64,000 nucleotides of DNA from positions 7,990,001 through 8,054,000 of the forward strand of contig NZ_CP140772.1 of the NCBI RefSeq assembly GCF_037893185.1, written 5' to 3'. This document shows, piece by piece, positions 8,731 to 18,971 of the stretch (position 1 is the first letter of the stretch; every line of letters begins with the position of its first letter). The notes under the pieces are model-generated. The model was given only the letters and a program-made list of their open reading frames with translations. It did no database searches and was not told the origin of the DNA. Both the position numbers and the translations under genes were made by a program. The DNA comes from Chitinophaga sp. 180180018-3 (lineage in GTDB: Bacteria; Bacteroidota; Bacteroidia; Chitinophagales; Chitinophagaceae).

Positions 8731-9423
8731 TTAGTTCTTATCATACAGCTTCCAGATACCAGCGCCCAGAAGCCCTCCCACTACAGGTCCTACGATAAAT
8801 ACCCAGAGGTTAGCCAGTGCTTGTCCGCCTACGAAAATAGCAGGACCAATACTACGCGCCGGGTTAACGGATACACCTGTTACAGGGATGCCCACGATGT
8901 GGATCAGCGTCAGGCACAGACCAATAGCCAGGCCCGCAAATCCAGGATTGGAGCCATTCTTACTGGTAGCACCATGTACTACTACCAGGAAAATAGCTGT
9001 AAAAACAATTTCAGCAACCAGACCGCTTACCAGATTGTAGTGGTCGGGCGAGCCGGCATCTACGCCATTGGCGCCAAGTCCATTCTTGACAATACTGTAA
9101 TCTGCTTTACCCTGTGCAATGAAATACAACACTGCGGAGGCAACGATCGCACCCAGGATCTGGGATACAATGTAGGCTCCGGCGTCTTTACCGGATATTT
9201 TACCGGTAGATGCCAATGAAATGGTAATAGCAGGATTCAGATGACAACCGGAAATATGGCCAACTGCATAGGCCATTGCTACTACTGATAACCCAAAAGC
9301 AAAGGCAATTCCCAGGAAACCCACGTGGTCGCCAGCCAGAACGGCGCTACCACAGCCCATTAACACCAATACGAACGTCCCGAAGAATTCTGCGATGCAT
9401 TTTTGTGATAAGGTAACTGTCAT
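8731..9423 (-). CDS. aqpZ: Aquaporin Z-type water channel
   Basis: A 230-residue MIP-family channel with six membrane helices and two half-helix NPA motifs: HLNPAIT (Asn63) and SVNPARS (Asn187). The selectivity-filter positions His175 and Arg190 fit water-specific AqpZ rather than glycerol facilitators, which lack that histidine. It starts at the ATG at 9423. It would sit in the inner membrane and allow rapid osmotic water flow. It is followed on the same strand by the tRNA-Ser gene. No regulator is nearby. Confidence 0.95.
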   Translation of the reverse strand: MTVTLSQKCIAEFFGTFVLVLMGCGSAVLAGDHVGFLGIAFAFGLSVVAMAYAVGHISGCHLNPAITISLASTGKISGKDAGAYIVSQILGAIVASAVLYFIAQGKADYSIVKNGLGANGVDAGSPDHYNLVSGLVAEIVFTAIFLVVVHGATSKNGSNPGFAGLAIGLCLTLIHIVGIPVTGVSVNPARSIGPAIFVGGQALANLWVFIVGPVVGGLLGAGIWKLYDKN

Positions 9424-9513
9424 AGATTGTTGAATTTTTTGTAGTGAATAGAAAGGGCAAACATTAAACCTGGTGTTAACTAAAATTACTTTAAATAATC
9501 AAGATAAAAAAAA

Positions 9514-9541
9514 CGGGAAGTATAAATCAATGTACTTCCCG
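9514..9541 (-). terminator. Terminator of tatD-ansA
   Basis: Perfect 9-base stem (9514-9522 with 9533-9541). Leftward it is followed by eight T residues. It lies 21 bases beyond the asparaginase stop. Its opposite face lies upstream of aqpZ. Confidence 0.85.
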
Positions 9542-9562
9542 CTTTTAGATCATTTATTTTTA

Positions 9563-10600
9563 TTAATAAATCTCAATTGGAGTCAGTTCTCCCCTCAGTG
9601 AGGTTTCCAGCATTCCCCTGGCTGCCTCTTTCGAAAGTCCCTGTCCCAGCACAAACATCAGCTTGGTGACAGCTGCTTCAAAGGTCATATCATGGCCGCT
9701 AACCACTCCTATTTCCAGCAGATGCTGACTGGTTTCATATTTGCCCAGTTCCACAGATCCGCCATCACATTGTGTGATGTCTATTACAATGGCACCGTTA
9801 TCAATCACCCTTTTTATACTTTCTATGAACCAGGGCTGGGTATTGGTGTTACCACTACCAAATGTTTCCATGATCACCCCTTTCAGTCCGGGGATGTTCA
9901 ATGTAGCTTCTACAGCCTTGCGTGTGATACCGGGAAACAGTTTCAATACCGTGATATTTGTTTCCAGTTCCTTGTGTACTTTCAGCGGTTTATTGGGTGT
10001 TGGCAGTATAAACTGGTGTTTGTACTTGATATCTATACCTGCTTCTGCCAACGGCGGGTAATTCATCGTATAGAATGCCTCAAATTTCTCTGCATTATAC
10101 TTTTTGGAACGGTTGCCCCTGAACAGCGAGAAATCGAAGTAGATGCAGACTTCCGGTACCATGGATATATCTGTACCATTATGACGGCTACAGGCTATTT
10201 CCATAGCAGTGATGATGTTCTCCTTGGCATCTGTCCGTATCTTCCCGATAGGTAGCTGGGAACCGGTCAAAATCACCGGCTTCGTCAGGTTTTCTAACAT
10301 GAAGCTCAGTGCGGATGCCGTGAACGCCATGGTATCAGAGCCATGGAGTATCACAAATCCATCATACCGGTCGTACCGGTCTTCGATGATGCTCGCCAGC
10401 TCTACCCAAATCTCAGGCTGCATATCTGATGAATCAATAGGCGGGTTGAATGCATATACGTAGAAGTCAATCCCCATCCGGTAAAGCTCCGGCAAATTAT
10501 TTCTTATTTCATTGAAGCCGATGGGACGCAGTGCTTTGGTTTTATCATCATAGATCATCCCTACTGTACCGCCCGTGTAGATTATCAGTATTTTACTCAT
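9563..10600 (-). CDS. ansA: Type I (cytoplasmic) L-asparaginase
   Basis: A 345-residue enzyme converting asparagine to aspartate and ammonia. Both catalytic threonine loops are present: IIYTGGTVGM (Thr12 region) and LHGSDTMA (Thr90, with Asp89). There is no signal peptide, which fits the type I enzyme. The ATG at 10600 gives the standard N-terminus; ATGs at 10615 and 10624 are alternatives. It lies 41 bases downstream of tatD on the same strand and ends at a strong terminator, so the two form an operon. Confidence 0.93.
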   Translation of the reverse strand: MSKILIIYTGGTVGMIYDDKTKALRPIGFNEIRNNLPELYRMGIDFYVYAFNPPIDSSDMQPEIWVELASIIEDRYDRYDGFVILHGSDTMAFTASALSFMLENLTKPVILTGSQLPIGKIRTDAKENIITAMEIACSRHNGTDISMVPEVCIYFDFSLFRGNRSKKYNAEKFEAFYTMNYPPLAEAGIDIKYKHQFILPTPNKPLKVHKELETNITVLKLFPGITRKAVEATLNIPGLKGVIMETFGSGNTNTQPWFIESIKRVIDNGAIVIDITQCDGGSVELGKYETSQHLLEIGVVSGHDMTFEAAVTKLMFVLGQGLSKEAARGMLETSLRGELTPIEIY

Positions 10601-10641
10601 TTTGCTAGTGGCCATTGCCTGCAAAGGTATTCACTAAACAG

Positions 10642-11412
10642 TTAGAGCGTTTTGAATAATTTCCGGGCATTACTGCTCGTTATAGAGGCTACGTCAGCAA
10701 TTTTTAGATTTTTTATATCTGCTAACTTTTCGCCTGCCAGCGGAAGATAGGCGCTTTCATTACGTTTTCCCCTGTAAGGAACGGGAGCCAGATAAGGAGC
10801 ATCTGTTTCCAACACTATATGCGCGAGGTCTATCTGTTCGAGTATTTCACCCAGCCCCGATTTCTTAAACGTTACTACTCCGCCTATGCCTAGGTAAAAG
10901 CCAAGATCAATGATTTCCTTCGCCTCTTCCACCGTTCCCGAAAAACAATGAAATACCCCACTGAGGCGGCCGTCCTGCAATGACTTTACTTCGTTGATGC
11001 ATTCCCGTGTGGCCTCCCTGCTGTGGATAGATACCGGTAATCCGTATTCCCTCGCCAACAGCAACTGCTCCTGAAATGCCCGGTATTGCTGCGTTAACAG
11101 CGATTTATCCCAGTAGAAATCAAGCCCTATTTCACCAATCGCTTTGAATGGCCGCTGTTGCAACCAGGCTTTTATCAGATTCAGCTGGTCTTCCACCGTT
11201 TCTTTTACATAACAGGGATGGATGCCCATCATGGCAAAAATATGCTCCGGATGCCGGGCTTCCAGCTCCAGCATGCCCGTTATGGAGTCTTCATCTATAT
11301 TCGGCAAAAACAGTTGCGATACTCCCGCTGCTAAGGCCCGCGCCACCATTTCCTCCCGGTCAGCCTCAAATTCTTCCGAATACAGGTGCGTGTGGGTATC
11401 TATCCAAAGCAT
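10642..11412 (-). CDS. TatD-family metal-dependent hydrolase
   Basis: A 256-residue TIM-barrel hydrolase. The metal-binding DTHTHL (His7, His9) is at the N-terminus; GEIGLDFYW, IHSREA and LETDAPYLAP follow in the order expected for TatD/YcfH DNases. Relatives are 3'-5' exonucleases or D-aminoacyl hydrolases; this could be either. It is the first gene of an operon with ansA. A Bacteroidota-type -7 box lies about 60 bases upstream. Confidence 0.9.
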   Translation of the reverse strand: MLWIDTHTHLYSEEFEADREEMVARALAAGVSQLFLPNIDEDSITGMLELEARHPEHIFAMMGIHPCYVKETVEDQLNLIKAWLQQRPFKAIGEIGLDFYWDKSLLTQQYRAFQEQLLLAREYGLPVSIHSREATRECINEVKSLQDGRLSGVFHCFSGTVEEAKEIIDLGFYLGIGGVVTFKKSGLGEILEQIDLAHIVLETDAPYLAPVPYRGKRNESAYLPLAGEKLADIKNLKIADVASITSSNARKLFKTL

Positions 11413-11472
11413 AATAATTTATTTTATTTAAATTTGTAATTTCTTTAATATTTAAATGATATCTTTATACTG

Positions 11473-11480
11473 CAAAGGTA
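11473..11480 (-). promoter_or_regulatory. -7 promoter box for tatD-ansA
   Basis: Read leftward the box is TACCTTTG, an exact match to the Bacteroidota TAnnTTTG element. The upstream -33 element is weak (TTAG). The predicted leader is about 55 bases. Confidence 0.5.
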
Positions 11481-11517
11481 AATGACTGATCACCTAATTG
11501 CTAATAAAACCTAAACT

Positions 11518-12432
11518 ATGAAAAGCTATTTCAGTACAAACCGTGTGCTGGCGCTGGCCATCACCGGAGTGGCGATAGCCACTGTCTTCTTTGCCTGCAA
11601 GAAGGACGCCGGCCCCACCGATACCGCTTCCCAAAATCAATCTGATAACAATACCATCGCCGCCTCCCAACATGAAGCTATGGCCAGTGTTGCCTATGGC
11701 GATCTGTTCGAAACGGTAGCTACTGTTGCTATCGCACAGGGGCTGTACCAGAATGCCCGGATTGCAACCAACGGAAGCAAAGCGCTGGCCGGACCTACTT
11801 CCTGCCCGGTGGCAGAACTGCTCGATGCTACGGATCCTAGTAAATGGCCCAAAACGGTGCAGATCGATTTCGGCGACGCGTGCCTCGACAGGTTCGGCAT
11901 TTATCGCAGCGGCATACTGAACGTTACTTTCAATGGCCCGCTGTTTAGTCCTACTGCCACTATTGTTGTGGATCCATCTAATTACAGACGGAATGGAAAA
12001 CTTGTGTCAGGGCGCCTTACCATCAGTGCCATGAGCTTCGATAAAACCAACGGCATCCGCTACACCAGCGAAATTACCAATGGTAAACTAACCCTTGCAG
12101 ATACTGTAGTCGTTAGCTATGTTTCAAAAAGAACTATAAAGCAGATTGCCGGAGTTGATCAGGTTCAGCCTCTCCTGAATCCGGAAGATGATGTGTATAG
12201 CATAGAAGGTACAGCCAGCCTGTCGTACGTAAAAGGCCCGTTAACCGGTGTGGCGGCCGACTTTGCTACGCAGGAGCCGCTGATCAAAACATGGGGCTGC
12301 AACCATTGCAGTAAAGGAAAGCTGAAAGTAACAGTCGATAACGTTTCCGGAGTGATCAATTACGGAACGGGGCAGTGTACTGACCCGATTACTATCACTG
12401 TTGGAGATAAGGTGAAAGAAATTAAGATATAG
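11518..12432 (+). CDS. Lipoprotein of unknown function
   Basis: A 304-residue protein with a lipoprotein signal (ALAITGVAIATVFFAC, lipid-carrying Cys27), a Ser/Thr/Asn-rich linker and a mostly beta C-terminal region. Several cysteines may pair: in TSCPVAELL, FGDACLDRF, a CNHC pair near residue 261, and GQCTDPI near the end. I do not recognise a named domain, although similar short lipoproteins are common in Chitinophagaceae. It is a single gene ended by a clear terminator. Outer-membrane anchoring is inferred from the signal alone. Confidence 0.7.
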   Translation: MKSYFSTNRVLALAITGVAIATVFFACKKDAGPTDTASQNQSDNNTIAASQHEAMASVAYGDLFETVATVAIAQGLYQNARIATNGSKALAGPTSCPVAELLDATDPSKWPKTVQIDFGDACLDRFGIYRSGILNVTFNGPLFSPTATIVVDPSNYRRNGKLVSGRLTISAMSFDKTNGIRYTSEITNGKLTLADTVVVSYVSKRTIKQIAGVDQVQPLLNPEDDVYSIEGTASLSYVKGPLTGVAADFATQEPLIKTWGCNHCSKGKLKVTVDNVSGVINYGTGQCTDPITITVGDKVKEIKI

Positions 12433-12446
12433 ATAGTAAGATGATG

Positions 12447-12471
12447 ACCAGGCGCTGTTACAGCGCCTGGT
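12447..12471 (+). terminator. Terminator after the lipoprotein gene
   Basis: Perfect 11-base GC-rich stem (12447-12457 with 12461-12471) around a 3-base loop, followed by a TTGTTTA tract. The convergent deacetylase gene ends 5 bases further on. Confidence 0.85.
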
Positions 12472-12475
12472 TTGT

Positions 12476-13099
12476 TTATACGATAGCTGCCAGTTCGAAT
12501 TGCTGTTTTTTGCAAAACTCCAGTACCCGGGGCAGCGCGTACTGCACACGATCCCAGGCTTTGGTACTGTCGTGGAATACTACAATGGAGCCGGGCTTTA
12601 ATTTGAATACCACGTTCTGCACACAGGTTTCCCCATTAATTGTTGTATCAAAATCACCACTCAGGATATCCCACATAATGATCCTGGCACCGGGAATCTT
12701 ATTTTTTATCTGCCTGATCTGGAAAGGCGTGATCCGGCCATAAGGAGGCCTGAATAGGGGCGAAGCGATATATTTGGCCGCTTCCAGTACATTCTCTATA
12801 TATTTTTCTGTACCTGTTTTCCATCCATTGAGATGATTATGCGTGTGGTTACCGGTACTGTGACCTGCTTCCAGTATTTGCTGATAAACAGATGGATACT
12901 CCAATACATTTTTTCCGATGCAAAAGAAAGTAGCTTTAGCATTATACTTCGCCAACTGTTCCAATACAAAAGGCGTGGCTTCAGGATGCGGGCCATCATC
13001 GAAAGTAAGATAAACCTTATTGCCTGCCGGCGACAGATTCCATTCACAACTTTTATACAACATCTTCAATATACCTGGCGTTTTGGTAAGATAGAACAT
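12476..13099 (-). CDS. Polysaccharide deacetylase (NodB domain, CE4)
   Basis: A 207-residue CE4-type deacetylase. Motif 1 is LTFDDGPHPE (Asp34, Asp35), motif 2 is GNHTHNH (His85, His89 as metal ligands), motif 3 is RPPYG, and a late MWDILSGD and IVVFHD complete the set. Substrates in the family are peptidoglycan or chitin-like N-acetylglucosamine polymers. There is no clear cleavable signal peptide; the hydrophobic start may be weakly membrane-associated. The ATG at 13099 is preferred to a TTG at 13123. It is divergent from gltX. Confidence 0.88.
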   Translation of the reverse strand: MFYLTKTPGILKMLYKSCEWNLSPAGNKVYLTFDDGPHPEATPFVLEQLAKYNAKATFFCIGKNVLEYPSVYQQILEAGHSTGNHTHNHLNGWKTGTEKYIENVLEAAKYIASPLFRPPYGRITPFQIRQIKNKIPGARIIMWDILSGDFDTTINGETCVQNVVFKLKPGSIVVFHDSTKAWDRVQYALPRVLEFCKKQQFELAAIV

Positions 13100-13253
13100 A
13101 GCATAGCTTTTTGCCTTCAGCAACCATTCAGGGGTGCCAAAAATGTAATACAGTACTGCAATATACTAACTTCTGTCTGGATAGCTTTGGCTTGCTCCCC
13201 TGCCCTGTAAATGTCCATTAATAACTTAAAGCTGAAGCTAAAACCTAAAAACT

Positions 13254-13261
13254 TATCTTTG
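13254..13261 (+). promoter_or_regulatory. -7 box almost abutting gltX
   Basis: TATCTTTG matches TAnnTTTG exactly and ends only 6 bases before the gltX ATG at 13268. Initiation from it would give a leaderless or nearly leaderless mRNA. No good TTTG -33 element is visible at 19 bases upstream. Confidence 0.4.
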
Positions 13262-13267
13262 CGCTCT

Positions 13268-14800
13268 ATGGATCACAAAAAAGTAAGAGTGCGCTTTGCG
13301 CCCAGTCCTACTGGCGGCCTGCATCTTGGCGGTGTACGCACTGTTTTGTTCAACTATTTATTTGCCAGAAAGCACAAAGGCGATTTTGTGCTGCGTATTG
13401 AAGATACTGACCAAACCCGCTATGTGCCGGGAGCGGAGGAATATATTAATGAATGCCTGAGCTGGTGCGGGTTAGAGCCGGATGAAAGCCCAACTAAAGG
13501 CGGGGCTTACGGTCCTTACCGTCAGAGCGAACGCAAACCAATCTACCGTCAATATGCCGAGCAGCTGGTACAATCCGGCCATGCTTACTACGCATTCGAC
13601 ACGCCGGAAGAGCTGGACAATATGCGTGTGCAACTGAAAACGCCGGAAAATCCATCTCCCCAGTATAACCACATCGTGCGGGAAAAAATGCGTAATTCCC
13701 TTACGCTGCCTGATGCGGAAGTACAGGACCTGCTGGCGAAAAACACGCCGCATGTGATCCGTATCAAGATGCCTGTTAACGAAGAACTGATATTCACTGA
13801 TCTTATCCGCGGAGAAGTAACCTTCCACACCTCGCTGGTAGATGATAAGGTGCTGCTGAAGGCTGATGGTATGCCTACCTATCACCTGGCCGTGGTGGTA
13901 GACGATTATCTCATGAAAATCACACATGTTTTCCGTGGAGAAGAATGGCTGCCGTCTGCACCTGTACATCTCCTGCTCTGGAAACACCTCGGCTGGGAAG
14001 CAGATATGCCCCAATGGGCACACTTACCGCTGATTCTGAAGCCGGATGGCAATGGCAAGCTCAGTAAACGGGATGGCGATCGTTTAGGCTTCCCCGTATA
14101 TGCCATGAACTGGTTCGATCCTAAGACGAATGAGCTGACACAGGGCTTCCGTGAAAGAGGATTCCTGCCCGAAGCATTCATCAATATGTTAGCCATGCTG
14201 GGCTGGAATGACGGCACAGAACAGGAAATATTTTCACTGCAGGAACTGATAGAGAAATTTTCGCTGGAAAGGGTACACAAGGCAGGTGCGAAATTTGATT
14301 TCGAGAAAGCCAAATGGTTCAACCACCAGTATATTCATCATAAAGATAGCGAAAGCCTGGCAGCCCTCTTCCAGCCGGTATTGGCAGAGAAGGGCATCAG
14401 TGCGGATCCGGCTTACGTTGCTAAAGTAGCCGGACTCGTGAAAGACCGGTGCTATTTCGTAAACGAAATATGGGATCACGGATTTTTCTTCTTCCAGGCT
14501 CCTGAAAGCTACGACGAAGCAGCTGTTAAGCCCAAGTGGAATGCCGATAAAGAAGCCTTTTTTGAAGCCTGGTCCGCGCAGCTGGCCTCTCTGACAACTG
14601 CCACTGCAGCTGAAATGGAAGCCGCTTTCAAAACGCTCGCTACAGAAAGAAATCTGAAAATGGGAGATGTACAGTTACCCTTCCGCATCATGCTGACCAG
14701 CGGCAAATTCGGCCCTCCGGTATTTGATATCGTTGCCACCCTGGGCGTGGAAGAAACGCAGAAACGTATAGGGAAAGGACTGGAAACATTTAAGAATTAG
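13268..14800 (+). CDS. gltX: Glutamate--tRNA ligase
   Basis: A 510-residue class I synthetase charging tRNA-Glu. The HIGH-type motif is SPTGGLHLGG (residues 13-22) and the KMSKS-type motif is KLSKR (264-268). RIEDTDQTR follows the first motif as in all GltX proteins. The ATG at 13268 gives the normal N-terminus; the open frame upstream adds 19 lysine-rich residues. It converges with glnS across a perfect 37-base palindrome. Confidence 0.97.
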   Translation: MDHKKVRVRFAPSPTGGLHLGGVRTVLFNYLFARKHKGDFVLRIEDTDQTRYVPGAEEYINECLSWCGLEPDESPTKGGAYGPYRQSERKPIYRQYAEQLVQSGHAYYAFDTPEELDNMRVQLKTPENPSPQYNHIVREKMRNSLTLPDAEVQDLLAKNTPHVIRIKMPVNEELIFTDLIRGEVTFHTSLVDDKVLLKADGMPTYHLAVVVDDYLMKITHVFRGEEWLPSAPVHLLLWKHLGWEADMPQWAHLPLILKPDGNGKLSKRDGDRLGFPVYAMNWFDPKTNELTQGFRERGFLPEAFINMLAMLGWNDGTEQEIFSLQELIEKFSLERVHKAGAKFDFEKAKWFNHQYIHHKDSESLAALFQPVLAEKGISADPAYVAKVAGLVKDRCYFVNEIWDHGFFFFQAPESYDEAAVKPKWNADKEAFFEAWSAQLASLTTATAAEMEAAFKTLATERNLKMGDVQLPFRIMLTSGKFGPPVFDIVATLGVEETQKRIGKGLETFKN

Positions 14801-14885
14801 GAATATAGAATTAAGAAATAGAGCGAAGGCCATAGCGGATAGTAATAATCGCTATGGCCTTCGCTCTATTTCTTAATTCTATATT

Positions 14886-14886
<1 letters not shown>
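14801..14886. repeat. Long intergenic palindrome 1
   Basis: Perfect 37-base arms (14801-14837 and 14850-14886) around a 12-base loop. The inner core reads GAGCGAAGGCCATAGCG; the outer part contains GAATTAA-type heptamers. It exactly fills the space between the gltX and glnS stops and would act as a bidirectional terminator. It shares its core plan with the palindromes at 45590, 55453/56887 and 59691. Confidence 0.95.
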
Positions 14887-16550
<1,664 letters not shown>

Positions 16551-16569
16551 ATAAATTAGTCTTGGAGGG

Positions 16570-16577
16570 CAAAAGTA
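16570..16577 (-). promoter_or_regulatory. -7 promoter box for glnS
   Basis: Read leftward the box is TACTTTTG, an exact TAnnTTTG match, giving a leader of about 15 bases. The -33 element is not clear. Confidence 0.5.
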
Positions 16578-16657
16578 CTAAAAAGAGGAGAAAGCCGAAG
16601 ACTTCAGCTTTTTGCAGCTCTTTTTAGTACATTTACGACCTTAACATCAGAAATGGT

Positions 16658-17077
16658 ATGGTCAACCCATTAAATCGTCCTGTTCGTGTTTTGGTAGCCA
16701 AAGTCGGCCTTGATGGCCACGACCGGGGCGCTAAGGTAATCGCCGCAGCCCTGAGGGATGCCGGCATGGAGGTTATTTACACCGGTCTGCGGCAAACTCC
16801 TGAAATGGTGGTGAATGCTGCCTTGCAGGAAGATGTGGACGCTATTGGTGTCAGCATCCTTTCCGGCGCTCATATGACCGTATTTCCCAAGATCATTGCC
16901 CTGATGAAAGAAAAAGGTATGAATGATGTGCTGCTCACCGGCGGAGGGATCATCCCGGATACCGATATGGAAGCATTACAGGAGTTGGGGGTAGGAAAAC
17001 TGTTCCCCCCGGGCACCACTACCCAGGACATTACCGCCTATATCACTGACTGGGTGGCCTCTCACAGAAATTTTTAA
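16658..17077 (+). CDS. Stand-alone cobalamin (B12)-binding domain, mutase small-subunit type
   Basis: A 139-residue Rossmann-like domain matching the C-terminal B12-binding part of methylmalonyl-CoA-type mutases. GLDGHDRG contains DxHxxG, whose histidine replaces the lower axial cobalamin ligand. VSILSGAH supplies the SxL motif, and [10 protein letters not shown] the GG turn. With no catalytic barrel attached, it should partner a separate large subunit encoded elsewhere. Methylmalonyl-CoA epimerase lies at 32169, consistent with a propionate/methylmalonyl route. Which mutase it serves cannot be told from the window. Confidence 0.88.
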   Translation: MVNPLNRPVRVLVAKVGLDGHDRGAKVIAAALRDAGMEVIYTGLRQTPEMVVNAALQEDVDAIGVSILSGAHMTVFPKIIALMKEKGMNDVLLTGGGIIPDTDMEALQELGVGKLFPPGTTTQDITAYITDWVASHRNF

Positions 17078-17167
17078 AAAAAATACGGGATCGCCGTAAC
17101 ATTTCTTTAGCCGGGTCGTCTTTATGGGAAATAGTCCTCCAAATCTAAAAAACCACATACCCGTTTT

Positions 17168-17995
17168 ATGAAATGTAAGCTACTCCCGCTGTTCCTGTCC
17201 CTGATGATAATGTGCTGTAGCGTGTTTGCACAGGATAAGAAAGATTCGGCCAATACTGCCGGATCAGATACTACTGAAGTCCACACCACATTTTCCCTTA
17301 TTTTCGGGAAATATCCCAAACACCGGGAAGGCATATACGTCACGCATGGTGGAGAGGGCCCCCTGTTGTCGTTTGCGTCTATGAAGAACAATGATGAACA
17401 TGTGCGCAATATTCCGCGCTTTACGATATTCTTCAACGTCGGCACCAATTTTAACAAGGATGTGTCTAAAAACCTGGGCTTTTTTACAGGTATCAACCTG
17501 AAAAACATCGGGCTGATCTCTAAGCCAACTGATTCCCTGAAGTTCAAGCAACGGGTATATACAATGGGCATACCATTGGGAATTAAAATTGGAGATGTTT
17601 CCGGCGGTACCTTCTTCTTCTTTGCGGGTGGTGAAATAGACCTGGCAATCAACTACAAGGAAAAGCAATTTGTAGATGGAAAGAAGGTGCATAAGTTCAA
17701 TGAATGGTTCAGTGATCGTACGCCCCTCCTGATGCCTTCTTTATTTGCCGGATTCCGTATACAGCCTGGGTTTGGCCTGAAAGTTCAGTATTATCCGCAG
17801 AATTTCTTCAATAAGGATTTCAAAGGAAAAGATAAAGACGGGAATACTATCTACCCTTTCCGAAATACGGAGGCCAACCTGATTTTCGTGACACTGGGAT
17901 ATAATTTTGCGGGTATCAACTACTTTAATGTGAAGAAGAAAAGACACTATATGAGGATGAAAAGCGGGAAAGCGGAGTTTGAGGTGAACTATTAA
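17168..17995 (+). CDS. Exported outer-membrane beta-barrel protein, unknown role
   Basis: A 275-residue protein with a signal peptide (KCKLLPLFLSLMIMCCSVFAQ) and a series of amphipathic beta strands with aromatic girdle residues (FTIFFNVGTNF, FFFFAGGEIDLAINY, FVTLGYNFAGINYF). It resembles the broad outer-membrane beta-barrel (OMP_b-brl) group. The protein does not end in an aromatic strand but in a basic, Met-rich tail. No partner gene is close. It is followed by a good terminator. Confidence 0.65.
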   Translation: MKCKLLPLFLSLMIMCCSVFAQDKKDSANTAGSDTTEVHTTFSLIFGKYPKHREGIYVTHGGEGPLLSFASMKNNDEHVRNIPRFTIFFNVGTNFNKDVSKNLGFFTGINLKNIGLISKPTDSLKFKQRVYTMGIPLGIKIGDVSGGTFFFFAGGEIDLAINYKEKQFVDGKKVHKFNEWFSDRTPLLMPSLFAGFRIQPGFGLKVQYYPQNFFNKDFKGKDKDGNTIYPFRNTEANLIFVTLGYNFAGINYFNVKKKRHYMRMKSGKAEFEVNY

Positions 17996-18017
17996 CAGGA
18001 AAAAATATATTCTTGCC

Positions 18018-18049
18018 AAGCCGGGACTAAAAAGTATTAGTACCGGCTT
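18018..18049 (+). terminator. Terminator after the beta-barrel gene
   Basis: Twelve-base arms with one mismatch (18018-18029 with 18038-18049), followed by TTTCTTTTTCC. Confidence 0.8.
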
Positions 18050-18142
18050 TTTCTTTTTCCCGGGTGTATGCGGAGGCTGCTACCAGGCGGTTGTATCTGG
18101 TTGCCGGATATTCGTTAATATTGGTGAACTAAAATACAGCCC

Positions 18143-18919
18143 ATGTATCAGACGATCAAAACAACAACGGAAGGTAATGTACTGATCATTACTATCAATC
18201 GCCCGGAGAAAATGAATGCACTGAACAAACAGGTGTTGGCAGAGCTGGCACTGGCGGTAGACGAAGTATATGGCAACCGGCAGATCAAAAGTGCAGTGAT
18301 TACCGGCGCCGGAGAAAAGGCATTTGTAGCAGGGGCCGATATCAGCGAATTTCTAACTTTATCAGATAAGCAGGGGGAAGAACTGGCGAAGAAAGGGCAT
18401 GTCATCTTCAAACGGATTGAAGCCTGCCCCAAGCCCATCATAGCGGCTGTAAACGGTTTTGCACTTGGCGGCGGCTGCGAACTGGCTATGGCCTGTCATT
18501 TCCGCCTGGCCAGTGAAAATGCGAAATTCGGCCAGCCTGAAGTGAACCTCGGCCTCATCCCCGGCTATGGAGGTACCCAGCGCCTTACCCAGCTGATAGG
18601 AAAAGGTAAAGCCATAGAGCTGATGATGACGGGAGATATGATTACCGCCACGGAAGCCCTGTCATGGGGACTGGTGAACCATGTGCTGAAGCTGGAAGAA
18701 CTGCTCCCGAAAGCCCTGGCAATACTGCAGAAAATACAAGCCAAAGCCCCGCTGGCCGTGGCGAGCGTGATCAAATGCGTCAATGCTGCACTGGACAAGG
18801 AACAGGATGGTTTTGAACTGGAGTTAAAAGAATTCGGCGCCTGTTTCACAACAAAAGACCTGCAGGAGGGCGCTGCAGCCTTTCTGGAAAAAAGACAGGC
18901 GAATTTTAAAGGGGAATAG
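18143..18919 (+). CDS. Enoyl-CoA hydratase/isomerase (crotonase family)
   Basis: A 258-residue crotonase. The oxyanion-hole segments are FVAGADISEF (around Ala63) and NGFALGGGCE. The two acid residues used by hydratases are both present, Glu113 (GGGCELAMAC) and Glu133 (QPEVNLGLIPG), so it should hydrate short- or medium-chain enoyl-CoA in fatty-acid or amino-acid breakdown. It stands alone, without thiolase or dehydrogenase neighbours. Some relatives act on 3-hydroxybutyryl-CoA in butyrate metabolism. Confidence 0.9.
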   Translation: MYQTIKTTTEGNVLIITINRPEKMNALNKQVLAELALAVDEVYGNRQIKSAVITGAGEKAFVAGADISEFLTLSDKQGEELAKKGHVIFKRIEACPKPIIAAVNGFALGGGCELAMACHFRLASENAKFGQPEVNLGLIPGYGGTQRLTQLIGKGKAIELMMTGDMITATEALSWGLVNHVLKLEELLPKALAILQKIQAKAPLAVASVIKCVNAALDKEQDGFELELKEFGACFTTKDLQEGAAAFLEKRQANFKGE

Positions 18920-18920
18920 C

Positions 18921-18951
18921 TTGCTGCCCTATCCTTAATGCCGTACTTTTG
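18921..18951 (+). promoter_or_regulatory. Promoter of fumC
   Basis: TTG at 18921, a 20-base spacer and TACTTTTG at 18944-18951, matching the Bacteroidota sigma-factor pattern. The predicted start is about 15 bases ahead of the ATG at 18972. It begins directly after the enoyl-CoA hydratase stop. Confidence 0.6.
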
Positions 18952-18971
18952 TAGCCTTAAAAGTTCAAGTC

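Noticed and set aside
8611..9219. A 202-codon open frame antisense to the aquaporin gene
   Set aside because: It is the complement of a strongly conserved gene and its product shows no recognisable domain; the aquaporin motifs settle the strand.
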